Source of the DNA: Blastococcus sp. TML/M2B
GTDB lineage: Bacteria; Actinomycetota; Actinomycetes; Mycobacteriales; Geodermatophilaceae
DNA: 64,000 nt
Direction: 5' to 3'
Assembly: GCF_016612865.1 (NCBI RefSeq)
Contig: NZ_JAENZZ010000001.1
Span: forward strand, 1,550,001 to 1,614,000
Made by a program: the position numbers and the translations under genes
Notes under the pieces: model-generated
What the model saw: only the letters and a program-made list of their open reading frames with translations
Database searches by the model: none
What the model was told of the DNA's origin: nothing
Part shown: piece by piece, positions 18,658 to 27,234 of the stretch
How positions within the stretch are numbered: position 1 is the stretch's first letter
Layout: every line of letters starts with the position of its first letter

Positions 18658-19424
18658 GCGTGTCGGTGCGCGTCATCCCGTGCCTGGACGTCGACCAGGG
18701 CCGGGTGGTCAAGGGCGTCAACTTCGTCGACCTGCGCGACGCCGGCGACCCGGTCGAGATGGCCCGGGTCTACGACGCCGAGGGCGCCGACGAGCTCACC
18801 TTCCTCGACATCAGCGCCAGCTCGGGCAACCGGGAGACGACCTACGACGTCGTCCGCCGCACCGCGGAGAGCGTGTTCATCCCGCTCACCGTCGGCGGCG
18901 GCGTGCGCACGGTCGAGGACGTCGACCGGCTGCTGCGGGCCGGCGCGGACAAGGTCGGCGTCAACACCGCCGCCGTCGCCCGGCCGGAGCTGATCGCCGA
19001 GATCGCGCACCGGTTCGGCAGCCAGGTGCTGGTGCTGTCGGTCGACGCCCGCCGCGTGCGCGACGGCGCGGCCACCGATTCGGGCTTCGAGATCACCACG
19101 CACGGCGGGCGCCAGGGCACCGGCCGGGACGCCGTCGAGTGGGTGGTGCGGGCCGCCGAGCTCGGTGTCGGCGAGGTGCTGCTCAACTCGATGGACGCCG
19201 ACGGCACCCAGGCCGGCTTCGACACCGAGCTGATCCGCGCGGTGCGCCGCGAGGTGACCGTGCCGGTGATCGCCAGCGGGGGAGCCGGCAAGGTCGAGGA
19301 CTTCCCGCCCGCGGTCGAGGCCGGCGCCGACGCCGTCCTCGCCGCGAGCGTCTTCCACTTCGGCAAGCTGCGGGTCGGCGACGTCAAGGCCGAGCTGTCC
19401 CGCGCGGGGATCCCGGTCCGGTAG
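18654..19424 (+). CDS. hisF: Imidazole glycerol phosphate synthase, cyclase subunit
   Basis: Cyclase half of the HisH-HisF complex, producing imidazole glycerol phosphate and AICAR. It is a 256-residue (beta-alpha)8 barrel with the catalytic aspartates in [13 protein letters not shown] (Asp12) and LSVDARRV (Asp131), and the phosphate sites [11 protein letters not shown] and [13 protein letters not shown] 18654 overlaps the RidA stop (ATGA). It ends the second his cluster; hisI is 10 kb downstream. Confidence 0.97.
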   Translation: MSVSVRVIPCLDVDQGRVVKGVNFVDLRDAGDPVEMARVYDAEGADELTFLDISASSGNRETTYDVVRRTAESVFIPLTVGGGVRTVEDVDRLLRAGADKVGVNTAAVARPELIAEIAHRFGSQVLVLSVDARRVRDGAATDSGFEITTHGGRQGTGRDAVEWVVRAAELGVGEVLLNSMDADGTQAGFDTELIRAVRREVTVPVIASGGAGKVEDFPPAVEAGADAVLAASVFHFGKLRVGDVKAELSRAGIPVR

Positions 19425-19434
19425 CGCCCCGCGG

Positions 19435-19929
19435 TCAGCGTCCGGGCGCCGTCATGCGCGGCCAGCGGCTCACCAGCGCCGCGGCGGTGAGCAGCACGGC
19501 CAGCGACAGGCCGGCCTGGACCCAGGTCCACCAGCCCACCGGCGTGTGCCCGGCCCACGGGCAGGTGATGGTCTCGACGGCCATGAGGACGCCGGCGGCG
19601 ATGCCGGCGACCGGGGCGTGCCGGCTGCTGCGCCACAGCAGGGTCACCGCCAGCACGATGGTGCCCAGCGCCGACAGGTCGATGACCGCCTGCCACGCCG
19701 GGTAGGCCAGGTCGCCCGCGGGCAACGGCTCGACCGCCGGGCACAGCACCCAGGCCACGGCGAAGGCGATGGCGAGCCACCGGCCGGGTCGCCCGGAGGG
19801 GACCGGACCACCAGTGCCCGCAGGCGCGGGAGCGGGCGCAACCGGGGCCGGGACCTGCTGCCGGGACTGCGGCCGGGGCGCTACCGGGGAGACCGGCGCG
19901 GGGGTCGCGGAGGAAGCGTCGAGCGTCAC
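19435..19929 (-). CDS. Hypothetical four-helix membrane protein
   Basis: A 164-residue protein with a proline/alanine-rich disordered N-terminal segment (about 1-48) and four helices at about 50-66, 82-100, 105-120 and 132-152. No domain is recognised. GTG 19929 has TACGGT 7 nt upstream on the reverse strand, supporting this start and a leaderless transcript. Convergent with hisF, 10 bp apart. Confidence 0.68.
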   Translation of the reverse strand: MTLDASSATPAPVSPVAPRPQSRQQVPAPVAPAPAPAGTGGPVPSGRPGRWLAIAFAVAWVLCPAVEPLPAGDLAYPAWQAVIDLSALGTIVLAVTLLWRSSRHAPVAGIAAGVLMAVETITCPWAGHTPVGWWTWVQAGLSLAVLLTAAALVSRWPRMTAPGR

Positions 19930-19936
19930 GCGCGGA

Positions 19937-19942
19937 ACCGTA
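19937..19942 (-). promoter_or_regulatory. -10 element (TACGGT) of the 19435-19929 gene
   Basis: TACGGT on the reverse strand, 7 nt before GTG 19929, matching the leaderless pattern. Confidence 0.45.
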
Positions 19943-20051
19943 GAGGTCGACGAGCCGCTGCGCCTGCATCCGGCTCGCCGGGCGCGCGACGGACCGTCGA
20001 CGCGCGGCGGCCGGGGGAGCAGGGTGGGGAGCCCGACCCCGGAGCGCCGCC

Positions 20052-20405
20052 ATGCACCTGCATCGCATCATCCCGAACCTGACGGTCGCCGACCCGACCA
20101 CCGGGCACGAGTTCTACGAGGAGTTCCTCGGCCTGGAGAAGCAGTTCGACATGGGCTGGGTCGCCAGCTTCCGGTCCCCGGCGAACCCGAGCATCCAGGT
20201 GACCCTCGTGAGCAGGGACGAGACGGCGCCCGAGCAGTCGTCGATGAGCGTGGCGGTCGCCGACGTCGACGCCGCGTACGCCGAGGCGCAGCGCCGCGGC
20301 TACGAGATCGTGCACCCGCTCACCCAGGAGCCGTGGGGGGTCCGCCGCTTCTTCGTCCGCGATCCGCACGGCGTCGTCGTCAACGTCCTCGGGCACGCGG
20401 ACTAG
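20052..20405 (+). CDS. VOC-superfamily (glyoxalase/bleomycin-resistance-like) protein
   Basis: A 117-residue single vicinal-oxygen-chelate domain. Visible are the beta-alpha-beta start LHRIIPNLTVADP, the segment HEFYEEFLGLEKQFDMGWV, and the closing metal-ligand strand RRFFVRDPHGVVVNVLGH. Such proteins are lyases, dioxygenases or resistance proteins; the substrate cannot be assigned. It has GGAG 8-9 nt before the ATG. The SRPBCC gene follows after 13 bp and may be co-transcribed. Confidence 0.87.
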   Translation: MHLHRIIPNLTVADPTTGHEFYEEFLGLEKQFDMGWVASFRSPANPSIQVTLVSRDETAPEQSSMSVAVADVDAAYAEAQRRGYEIVHPLTQEPWGVRRFFVRDPHGVVVNVLGHAD

Positions 20406-20418
20406 GAGGCGACCGGCC

Positions 20419-20868
20419 GTGCGGTTCCGGTACTCCCTGACGACGCGGGCCACACCCGAGCAGGTGTTCACCGCCTTCACCGACTTCTCGGAGCGCCGCC
20501 TGGAGGTCTGGCGGAGGACCCTGGACCCGGCGAAGTACGAGCTGCGCGAGAGCGGCCCCGGCTGGGCGGTCGCCCGCGAGGGCAGCGCGGGCACCCGCAT
20601 CTGGGTGCTGCTCCGCTACGAGTGGCAGCCGCCGGGCACCGTCCGCTGGACGCTGCTGGACAGCGACCACTGCGACGCCGGCCGTGGCGAGATCCGGATC
20701 GCCCCCGGTCCGGACGGGGGCAGCCGGCTCGACGCCGAGATCGACCACCACCACCCGCGGGGCGCGCGGGGGCGGGCGATCCTGCTGGCCCAGCGGCTGA
20801 TCGGCCCGGTCGCCTTCCCTCGGCTGTGGCGCTCGGCCCTCGACGCGCTGGCCGGGCCGCCGGGCTGA
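20419..20868 (+). CDS. SRPBCC-fold (START-like/polyketide cyclase-like) protein
   Basis: A 149-residue protein with the helix-grip fold pattern: FRYSLTTRATPEQVFTAFTD at the N-terminus, beta strands through WVLLRYEWQPPGTVRWTLLD, and a long C-terminal helix from about residue 115. It would bind a hydrophobic ligand. Ligand unknown. GTG start with AGGAGG about 11 nt upstream. Convergent with the TIGR03085-type gene, 7 bp apart. Confidence 0.82.
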   Translation: MRFRYSLTTRATPEQVFTAFTDFSERRLEVWRRTLDPAKYELRESGPGWAVAREGSAGTRIWVLLRYEWQPPGTVRWTLLDSDHCDAGRGEIRIAPGPDGGSRLDAEIDHHHPRGARGRAILLAQRLIGPVAFPRLWRSALDALAGPPG

Positions 20869-20875
20869 TCACGGC

Positions 20876-21493
20876 TCAGCAGATGCGCACCCGTGCCACC
20901 CCGGTGCGGCCCGACGCCCACAGCAGCAGCTCCAGCGGCTCGCCCTCCACGGTGCGCCCGCCCGCGCCGATGCGGGCCTCGGTGCCGGGCCGGTCGGTGC
21001 GGCGCAGCACGGCACCGCGGCGGCCGGCGGCGCGGCGGGCGTACAGCCTGGCCGGCACCCAGAGCTGGTCCTGCACCCCGGCCGGCAGCTCGCGGGGCGT
21101 CCACCCGGGCTGGGCCCGCCGCACGTCCTCGTGGTGGATCGCGAACTCCGGCGCGTTCAGCCGTTCGAGCCCCGGCCAGGCCAGCGGCGACCAGGCCGGT
21201 GGGCCGGAGCGCACCGCCGTCACCAGCTCGGCGTAGGAGCGCTGCAGCCGGGCGCTGTCCTCCACGCGGTGCGACCAGGCACCCAGCCGCCCCAGCCCCG
21301 GCACCTGCTCGAGGGCGTAGCCCGGCATCGCGTCCGGCCGCCGGTCGCGGACGGCGAGGTGCGCGGCCAGGTGCGCCGTCGTCCACCCCGCGCAGCAGGT
21401 CGGGGCGTCCGGGCCGAGCTCGTCGAGCAGGTCGGCCAGCGCGCGGCGCTCCTGGTCGGCGAGCGGAGCGGACGCGTCGGGAGCGGAGGTCAT
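20876..21493 (-). CDS. TIGR03085-like metal-binding protein (DinB/MDMPI fold)
   Basis: A 205-residue helical-bundle protein of the maleylpyruvate isomerase/DinB type. Family marks are ERRALADLLDELGPDAPTCCAGW, TTAHLAAHLAVRDRRPDAMPG (first histidines of the metal site), and EFAIHHEDVRRAQPGW (third). The C-terminal domain holds LYARRAAGRRGAVLRRTD. Members are usually annotated as mycothiol-dependent or metal-binding enzymes with unknown substrates. ATG 21493 is preceded by TAGCGT at 6 nt. Divergent from the ABC exporter. Confidence 0.85.
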   Translation of the reverse strand: MTSAPDASAPLADQERRALADLLDELGPDAPTCCAGWTTAHLAAHLAVRDRRPDAMPGYALEQVPGLGRLGAWSHRVEDSARLQRSYAELVTAVRSGPPAWSPLAWPGLERLNAPEFAIHHEDVRRAQPGWTPRELPAGVQDQLWVPARLYARRAAGRRGAVLRRTDRPGTEARIGAGGRTVEGEPLELLLWASGRTGVARVRIC

Positions 21494-21499
21494 CGCCCG

Positions 21500-21505
21500 A
21501 CGCTA
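21500..21505 (-). promoter_or_regulatory. -10 element (TAGCGT) of the TIGR03085-like gene
   Basis: TAGCGT on the reverse strand lies 6 nt before the ATG at 21493, the usual leaderless spacing in this window. Confidence 0.45.
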
Positions 21506-21527
21506 TCGGCATCCGGCGCGCGGAATA

Positions 21528-21546
21528 AACCGAATACCGTTCGGTT
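21528..21546. promoter_or_regulatory. 19-bp palindromic operator candidate (AACCGAA-N5-TTCGGTT)
   Basis: Perfect 7-bp inverted repeat with a 5-bp spacer, in the divergent region between the TIGR03085-like gene and the ABC exporter. The centre also reads ACCG-TT-CGGT, a shape common for TetR-type repressors. It overlaps TTGACG (21545-21550), 13 bp before TAACAT (21564-21569), a possible though short-spaced exporter promoter. No regulator gene is adjacent. Confidence 0.5.
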
Positions 21547-21603
21547 GACGGGTGAGATCCACGTAACATCCGAAGGCCGAACCGAACCACCCCGAGGAGA
21601 CCC

Positions 21604-23387
21604 GTGCCGCGCCGCCGTCGAGATGCCGTCGTGCGGCGAGGGGTCCGGCACGTCGGGCGCGCCATCGCGCTGCAGCCGAAGATCTTCGCCGCCGCCCTGC
21701 TGGGCAGCGCCCTGTTCGCCGTCATGACGGTGGTCAGCGCCTACGTGATCGGCGAGGTCACCGACCGCGTCGTGCTGCCCTCGTTCGACGACGGCGAGGC
21801 CTCGGTCGCGGCCCTGGCGGTGGCGGTGCTGGCCATCATCGGCGTGGCCCTGCTGCGCATCGTCGGGATCGTCGGCCGCCGCCTGCTCTCCGGGATCATG
21901 CAGTACCGGCTGCAGGCGCAGATGCGCCGCGAGGTGACCGGGCAGTACCTCCGGCTGCCGCTCTCCTGGCACCAGCAGCACCCCACGGGTCAGCTGCTGT
22001 CCAACGCCAACTCCGACGTCGAGGCGGCCTGGTTCTTCGTCGCGCCGCTCGCCTTCGGGCTCGGCGCCGTCGTGATCATCTTCATCACCGGCGGCGCGAT
22101 GGTCGCGACCGACCCGCTGCTGGCGCTCATCGGGCTGGTCGTCTTCCCCCTCGTCTTCGTCATCAACGCGCTGTACTCGCAGATCATGAGCCCGCGCCAG
22201 CAGCGGGCCCAGCAGCTGCGCGCCGAGGTCAGCGAGATCGCCCACGAGAGCTTCGACGCCGCGCTGGTCGTCAAGACCCTCGGCCGCGAGGAGTCGGAGA
22301 CCGAGCGGTTCGACGCCCGCGCCGGGGAACTCCGCGACGGGCTCATCGCCGTCGGCCGGATCCGCGGGCTGTTCGACCCGCTGATCGAGTCGCTGCCCAA
22401 CATCGGGACGCTCGCCGTGCTGCTCGTGGGCGCCCACCGGGTGGCCGACGGCGCGATCGACGTCGGCGACCTGGTCTCCATCGCCTACCTGTTCACCCTG
22501 CTGGCACTGCCGATCCGCGCCATCGGCTGGGTGCGCTCGCCGAGCTGCCGCGCGCCCTGGCCGGCTACGACCGGATCACGCCGGTCCTCGAGGCCACCGG
22601 CGAGACGCCCTACGGGCCGGACGACGCGGTGACCGGGGGCGGCGGTGCCGCGCTGGGGCTGCAGGGCGTCGGCTACACCTTCGCCGGCGTCGAGCGTCCG
22701 GCCGTCCGCGACGTCACCTTCGACGTCCCCGCCGGCCGCACCGTCGCGGTGGTGGGGCCGACCGGCTCGGGCAAGTCCACGCTCGCCGGTCTGCTGGTCC
22801 GGCTCGTCGACCCCGTCGACGGGACCGTGCTCATGGACGGCCTGGACCTCCGCCGGCTGCGCGAGGGGCAGGTCAGCGACTCCGCTGCCTTCGTCGCCCA
22901 GCAGGCGTTCCTCTTCGACGACACGGTGCGCGGCAACATCACCCTCGGGGGCCCGTTCTCCGACGAGGAGGTGTGGGCGGCGCTGCGGGTGGCCGCCGCC
23001 GACGACTTCGTGAGCGCGCTGCCCCAGGGCCTGGACACCCACGTCGGCGAGCGCGGCGCCTCGCTGTCCGGCGGTCAGCGGCAGCGGCTGGCGCTCGCCC
23101 GCGCGATCGTGCGCCGGCCGCGGCTGCTCGTGCTCGACGACGCCACCAGCGCCGTCGACCCCGCCGTCGAGGCGCGGATCCTCGACGCGCTGCGGTCCAG
23201 CGACTCCCCGGCCACCGTGGTGGTCGTGGCCTACCGCCAGGCGACCATCGCGCTGGCCGACGAGGTGGTCTGGTTCGAGCGCGGCCGCGCGGTCGCGCGC
23301 GGCAGCCACGCGTACCTGCTCGGCGAGGTGCCCGGCTACGCCGACCTCGTGCGCGCCTACTCCCAGGCCGAGGGGGTCTCGGCATGA
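21604..23387 (+). CDS. ABC exporter half-transporter 1 (degenerate NBD), frameshifted as sequenced
   Basis: Membrane plus ATPase half of a heterodimeric exporter, about 593 residues once the frame is restored. Six helices span about 20-320. The frame breaks at 22531-22540: after IRAIGWV the expected LAELPRALAGYDRI continues two bases out of phase. The ATPase domain has Walker A GPTGSGKST and signature LSGGQRQRLALARA, but Walker B is LVLDDATSAVD (Asp for catalytic Glu) and the switch histidine is Tyr (VVVAYRQ), so its own site is noncanonical. SD GAGGAG precedes GTG 21604. It overlaps the partner by ATGA. The GTGA at 22629-22632 that makes it look like two genes is coincidental. Confidence 0.85.
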
Positions 23388-25228
23388 CCGTCACGCTGCC
23401 CGACGAGGACCGCAAGGAAGGCGCGCTCAAGACGCTGCGCCGGGGCCTGCGGATGATGCCCGAGTTCCGGCGCGGGCTGCCGCTCACGATCCTGCTCGCG
23501 GTGCTCGCCACCGCCGGCCGGGTCGTGGTCCCCATCGCCGTCCAGCAGGTGCTCGACCGCGGCATCGGCGCCGACGGCGGGCCGGACCTGGACTTCGTCA
23601 CCTGGGTGGTGCTCGCCTGCGCGGTCGTCGTGGTGCTCACCGCCGTGGCGGTCTACCGGATGAACCTGCGGCTGTTCCGCACCACCGAGACCGCGCTGGC
23701 CGGGCTGCGCGTGCGCGCCTTCCGCCACGTGCACGACCTGTCCGCGGTGCACCAGCAGGGCGACAAGCGCGGCGGGCTCGTGTCACGGGTGACCAGCGAC
23801 GTCGACCAGCTGTCGCAGTTCATGCAGTGGGGCGGTGTGCTCGGCCTGATCAGCTTCGGCCAGCTGCTCGTCGCCACCGTGGTGATGTTCTTCTACTCGT
23901 GGCAGCTGACGCTGGTCGTGCTGGCCTGCTTCGTGCCGCTGGGCATCGCCGTCCGCTGGTTCGCCGCGAAGCTGGCCGTCGTCTACGGCGTGGTCCGCGA
24001 GCGGATCGGCGACCTGCTGGCCGCCGTCTCCGAGTCCGTGGTCGGGGCCTCGACCGTGCGCGCCTACGGCGTGCGCGAGCGCACGGCGGAGCGCATCGAC
24101 GGCGCGATCGACCGGCACTACCGCGCGGCGGTGGACGCGCAGCGCGTGGCCGTGGGCGTCTTCGTCAGCGGTGAGTTCGCCGCGGCGCTGGCCAACGCGG
24201 CGCTGGTCGTCGCCGGCGTCTACCTGGGCCTGGCCGGTGACATCACCGCCGGCACCCTCGTCGCCTTCCTGTTCCTCGTCACCCTGTTCGTCGCGCCGGT
24301 GCAGACCGCCAGCGAGGTGATCAACGAGGCGCAGAACGCCGTCGCCGGGTTCCGCCGCGTGCTCGACATCATCGACACCGAGCCCGACGTCCAGGACCCC
24401 GCCATCACCGACCCCGACGGCACCCACCACCTGCCCGCCGGCGTGCTCGGGGTGCGCTTCGAGCACGTGACCTTCCGCTACGCGCCCGGCGCCCGGAAGG
24501 CCCTCGACGACATCGACCTCACCATCGCGCCGCGCCGCCGGGTGGCGATCGTCGGCGAGACCGGCTCGGGCAAGACGACCTTCGCCAAGCTGGTCACCCG
24601 GCTCATGGACCCGGTCGAGGGGCGGGTGCTCCTGGGCTCCGACGACGCCGGCTGGGTCGCCCTGCCCGACGTCGCGTTCGAGTCGCTGCGCGCGCGGGTG
24701 GTGATGGTGCCGCAGGACGGCTTCCTGTTCGACGCCACCGTCGCGGACAACGTGCGCTACGGCCGGCCGGGCATTCCCGACGACGCCGTCGCCGCCGCCT
24801 TCGACGACCTCGGTCTCACCGACTGGGTCACCGGCCTGCCCGCGGGCGTGGCCAGCCCGGTCGGGCAGCGCGGCGAGTCGCTGTCGGCGGGGGAGCGGCA
24901 GCTCGTCGCCGTCGCCCGCGCCTACGTCGCCGACCCCGACCTGCTCGTGCTCGACGAGGCGACCAGCGCGGTCGACCCGGCGACCGAGCAGCGGCTCACC
25001 CGGGCGCTGGACACCCTCACCGCCGGGCGGACGACGCTCACGATCGCGCACCGGCTCTCCACCGCCGAGCGCGCCGACGAGGTGCTGGTCGTCGACTCCG
25101 GGCACGTGGTGCAGCGCGGCAGCCACGCCGAGCTGGTCGGGGTCGAGGGCACCTACGCGCGGCTGCACGCCTCGTGGCGCCGCGCGTCGGCCGGCGAACC
25201 GGAGCCCGTCGGCCGACCGCGGCCCTAG
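23384..25228 (+). CDS. ABC exporter half-transporter 2 (canonical NBD)
   Basis: A 614-residue half-transporter: six membrane helices in about residues 30-335, then an ATPase domain with Walker A GETGSGKTT, Walker B LVLDEATSAVD and switch TIAHRLS, all canonical. Its signature is LSAGERQ instead of LSGGQ, which would face the degenerate site of the upstream half. The pair thus matches asymmetric exporters such as BmrCD or TM287/288. Substrate unknown; multidrug, lipid or peptide export are possible. ATG 23384 overlaps the upstream stop. Confidence 0.9.
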   Translation: MTVTLPDEDRKEGALKTLRRGLRMMPEFRRGLPLTILLAVLATAGRVVVPIAVQQVLDRGIGADGGPDLDFVTWVVLACAVVVVLTAVAVYRMNLRLFRTTETALAGLRVRAFRHVHDLSAVHQQGDKRGGLVSRVTSDVDQLSQFMQWGGVLGLISFGQLLVATVVMFFYSWQLTLVVLACFVPLGIAVRWFAAKLAVVYGVVRERIGDLLAAVSESVVGASTVRAYGVRERTAERIDGAIDRHYRAAVDAQRVAVGVFVSGEFAAALANAALVVAGVYLGLAGDITAGTLVAFLFLVTLFVAPVQTASEVINEAQNAVAGFRRVLDIIDTEPDVQDPAITDPDGTHHLPAGVLGVRFEHVTFRYAPGARKALDDIDLTIAPRRRVAIVGETGSGKTTFAKLVTRLMDPVEGRVLLGSDDAGWVALPDVAFESLRARVVMVPQDGFLFDATVADNVRYGRPGIPDDAVAAAFDDLGLTDWVTGLPAGVASPVGQRGESLSAGERQLVAVARAYVADPDLLVLDEATSAVDPATEQRLTRALDTLTAGRTTLTIAHRLSTAERADEVLVVDSGHVVQRGSHAELVGVEGTYARLHASWRRASAGEPEPVGRPRP

Positions 25229-25231
25229 GCT
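25226..25231 (+). promoter_or_regulatory. -10 element (TAGGCT) of the 25239 membrane gene
   Basis: TAGGCT lies 7 nt before GTG 25239; its TAG is also the stop codon of the ABC gene, so the promoter is embedded in the end of that gene. Confidence 0.45.
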
Positions 25232-25238
25232 GCGCGCC

Positions 25239-25658
25239 GTGACCCACCCCGCCCCGGCCGTGCCCGCACCGCGCATGCCGCCGTTCCCCGCCATGGTGGC
25301 CGCGCCGCTGGCGGTGCTCAGCGCCTTCGCGCCCGGCTTCTTCTTCCTGGTCGCGCTCGGCTTCTCCGGCGGCGAGCTCTCCGGCCCGGAGTGGGTGCTG
25401 CTCGCGGTTCCGCTCGCGCTCAGCCTCGGCCTGCTCGTCGGCGCCGTGCTGCTGGTGCGCGGCCGGTCGTGGCTGGTGCTGGCCACCGCCGGCGGGGTGC
25501 TCGCCGGGCTCGTCCTGGGTGGCACCGCGTTCGGCGGCTGGGCCGAGGACGCGCTCGGTTTCGGCCTGGCGGTGGGGCTGCTGCCGGCCGCCGCGGCGCT
25601 GCTCGCCGCGCATCCCGCGGTGCGCACCTGGGTCGCCGCGCGGCGCGGCGTCCGCTAG
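25239..25658 (+). CDS. Hypothetical four-helix membrane protein
   Basis: A 139-residue, strongly hydrophobic protein with four helices at about 19-45, 52-70, 75-97 and 105-125 and a short basic C-terminus (TWVAARRGVR). No family recognised. It has its own leaderless -10 in the end of the upstream ABC gene, so it need not be part of the exporter. Convergent with the glutamine-synthetase-like gene. Confidence 0.68.
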   Translation: MTHPAPAVPAPRMPPFPAMVAAPLAVLSAFAPGFFFLVALGFSGGELSGPEWVLLAVPLALSLGLLVGAVLLVRGRSWLVLATAGGVLAGLVLGGTAFGGWAEDALGFGLAVGLLPAAAALLAAHPAVRTWVAARRGVR

Positions 25659-25671
25659 CCGCCCGGGCGGC

Positions 25672-27150
25672 TCAGCCCACGTGCCAGTGCCGCCGGACCA
25701 GCTCCTCCCGCGCCGAGCCGTCCTCGGCCAGCGCCTCGGCCGGCGTCGCCTCGTCGATCTCGCGGAGCCCGGCGATGACGGCGTCGAGCAGCGCCGCCGG
25801 GAAGACGCCCTCGGCCTCGAACAGCGCCCGCTCGGCGTCGAGCGCGTCGGCCGACTCGGCGCACGAGGTCGGCAACTGCTCGACGTCGTCGCTGTCGCCG
25901 GTGCTGAGCCGCTCGGCCAGCTCGAGGCTGCCGTCGTCGATGAGGCCGCGCCGGACAGCGACCGCCATGCCGGCCAGCAGCAGGTGGACGTCGGCAGAGC
26001 CGTCGCCGAGCCGGAACTCGACGGTCTGGGGGTGGACGTCCGGCTCGGGAACGGGCGCGCTGCCCGCCGGGTTGGCGTGCGCCACCATGCCGGGCAGCAC
26101 GTCCCCGTTCCAGGCCAGCGGGACGCGGACCAGGCCGGTCCGGTCCTTCTCCGCCCAGGTGATGGCTCCGGGCGACTCGTCGCCGTCGGCGAACCGCAGG
26201 TAGGAGGTCGGGACCGTGTTGCCGAACGCGGTCAGGGCTCTGGCCGCGGAGAGGTACCCGGCGACCAGCCGCCGTCCGGTGTCGTTCAGCCCGTCCCGGC
26301 GCACGATGGTGCTGGCGCCGTTGCGCACCAGCCGGCTGTGCACGTGCAGGCCGTTCCCGGCTCCGCCGCTGCTCACCGACGGCGCGAAGGTCGCCTCCAG
26401 CCCGTGCGCGGCGGCCACCTCGCGCACCACCCACTTCGCCAGGACGAGGTGGTCGGCGGCCTGCTCGACGGGCACCGGCTGGAACTCGATCTCGTGCTGG
26501 ACCAGCTGCCGGTCCTCCTCGAGGATGCCGCCGACCTCGCCGTGGGCGTACTTGAGCGGCACCCCCATGGCGGTCAGGTGGCCCAGCACCTGTTCCCGGA
26601 CCCGTTCGCCCTTCGCGAAGGGACCCGACTCCTGGTACCCCCGCTCCTCCTCGACCGGGTAGATGCGGGAGGGGGAGTCGACGAGGTAGTACTCCAGCTC
26701 GCCGAAGGCCTCGAGCGTCATGCCCGTCTCCGCCTGCAGTGCCTCGGCCGCCTTCCGCACGATCTGCTCGCGGGCGTGCCGCAGCGGCGTGCCGTCCTCG
26801 TCGTAGAACGAGCAGAGCAGGTCCAGCGAGGGCCGCTCGCCGAACGGGTTGACGAAGGCGGTGCGGTACCGCGGCACCACGTAGACGTCGCTGGCGTCGG
26901 CGTCGGTACCGGCGAACACGCTCGAGCCGTCCACCCGCTCGCCGCGCACCAGTACCTCGGTGAGGTGCGCGCGCGAGGTGATGCCGAAGGCCAGCGTCTT
27001 CAGCCGGCCGTCACCGCCGACGTAGCGCAGGTTCACCTGGCGGAGCTCCAGCTGCTCGGCCGCCCGCACCAGGTCGGCCGCGGTGAACTCCACCGCCGGC
27101 ATGCCGAGCAGGCGGACGAGCGGGTGCGGTTCGAACGCGTCGATGGCCAT
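25672..27150 (-). CDS. Glutamine-synthetase-family protein (divergent GlnA-like)
   Basis: A 492-residue protein with the glutamine synthetase fold: an N-terminal beta-Grasp region (VNLRYVGGDGRLKTLAFGI) and a catalytic domain with ELEYYLVDS, HEIEFQP, NGLHVHSRL, the arginine motif SYLRFADGDESPGAITWAEKD and VEFRLGDGSADVHLLLAG. It diverges from true GlnA: the usual Lys-Pro before the glycine-rich GNG-x-H motif is Ser-Val, and the adenylylation-site loop is not evident. It may ligate another amine or amino acid to glutamate. ATG 27150 is chosen over GTG 27162 because GGGAG precedes it by 5 nt. Divergent from the KstD-like gene. Confidence 0.82.
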   Translation of the reverse strand: MAIDAFEPHPLVRLLGMPAVEFTAADLVRAAEQLELRQVNLRYVGGDGRLKTLAFGITSRAHLTEVLVRGERVDGSSVFAGTDADASDVYVVPRYRTAFVNPFGERPSLDLLCSFYDEDGTPLRHAREQIVRKAAEALQAETGMTLEAFGELEYYLVDSPSRIYPVEEERGYQESGPFAKGERVREQVLGHLTAMGVPLKYAHGEVGGILEEDRQLVQHEIEFQPVPVEQAADHLVLAKWVVREVAAAHGLEATFAPSVSSGGAGNGLHVHSRLVRNGASTIVRRDGLNDTGRRLVAGYLSAARALTAFGNTVPTSYLRFADGDESPGAITWAEKDRTGLVRVPLAWNGDVLPGMVAHANPAGSAPVPEPDVHPQTVEFRLGDGSADVHLLLAGMAVAVRRGLIDDGSLELAERLSTGDSDDVEQLPTSCAESADALDAERALFEAEGVFPAALLDAVIAGLREIDEATPAEALAEDGSAREELVRRHWHVG

Positions 27151-27222
27151 GCCCGCTCCCACGAGCGCGGAGGCGCAGGAGTTCCTCCGGGGCCGTCACG
27201 GGCCCACCGCCCTCCGGCCCGC

Positions 27223-27228
27223 TAGCGT
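27223..27228 (+). promoter_or_regulatory. -10 element (TAGCGT) of the flavoprotein gene
   Basis: TAGCGT is 6 nt before GTG 27235, the leaderless arrangement. Confidence 0.45.
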
Positions 27229-27234
27229 CGGGTC

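Noticed and set aside
22629-23387. Separate ABC ATPase gene starting at GTG 22629
   Set aside because: Linker and ATPase continue from the upstream frame after one indel; the GTGA overlap is coincidental.
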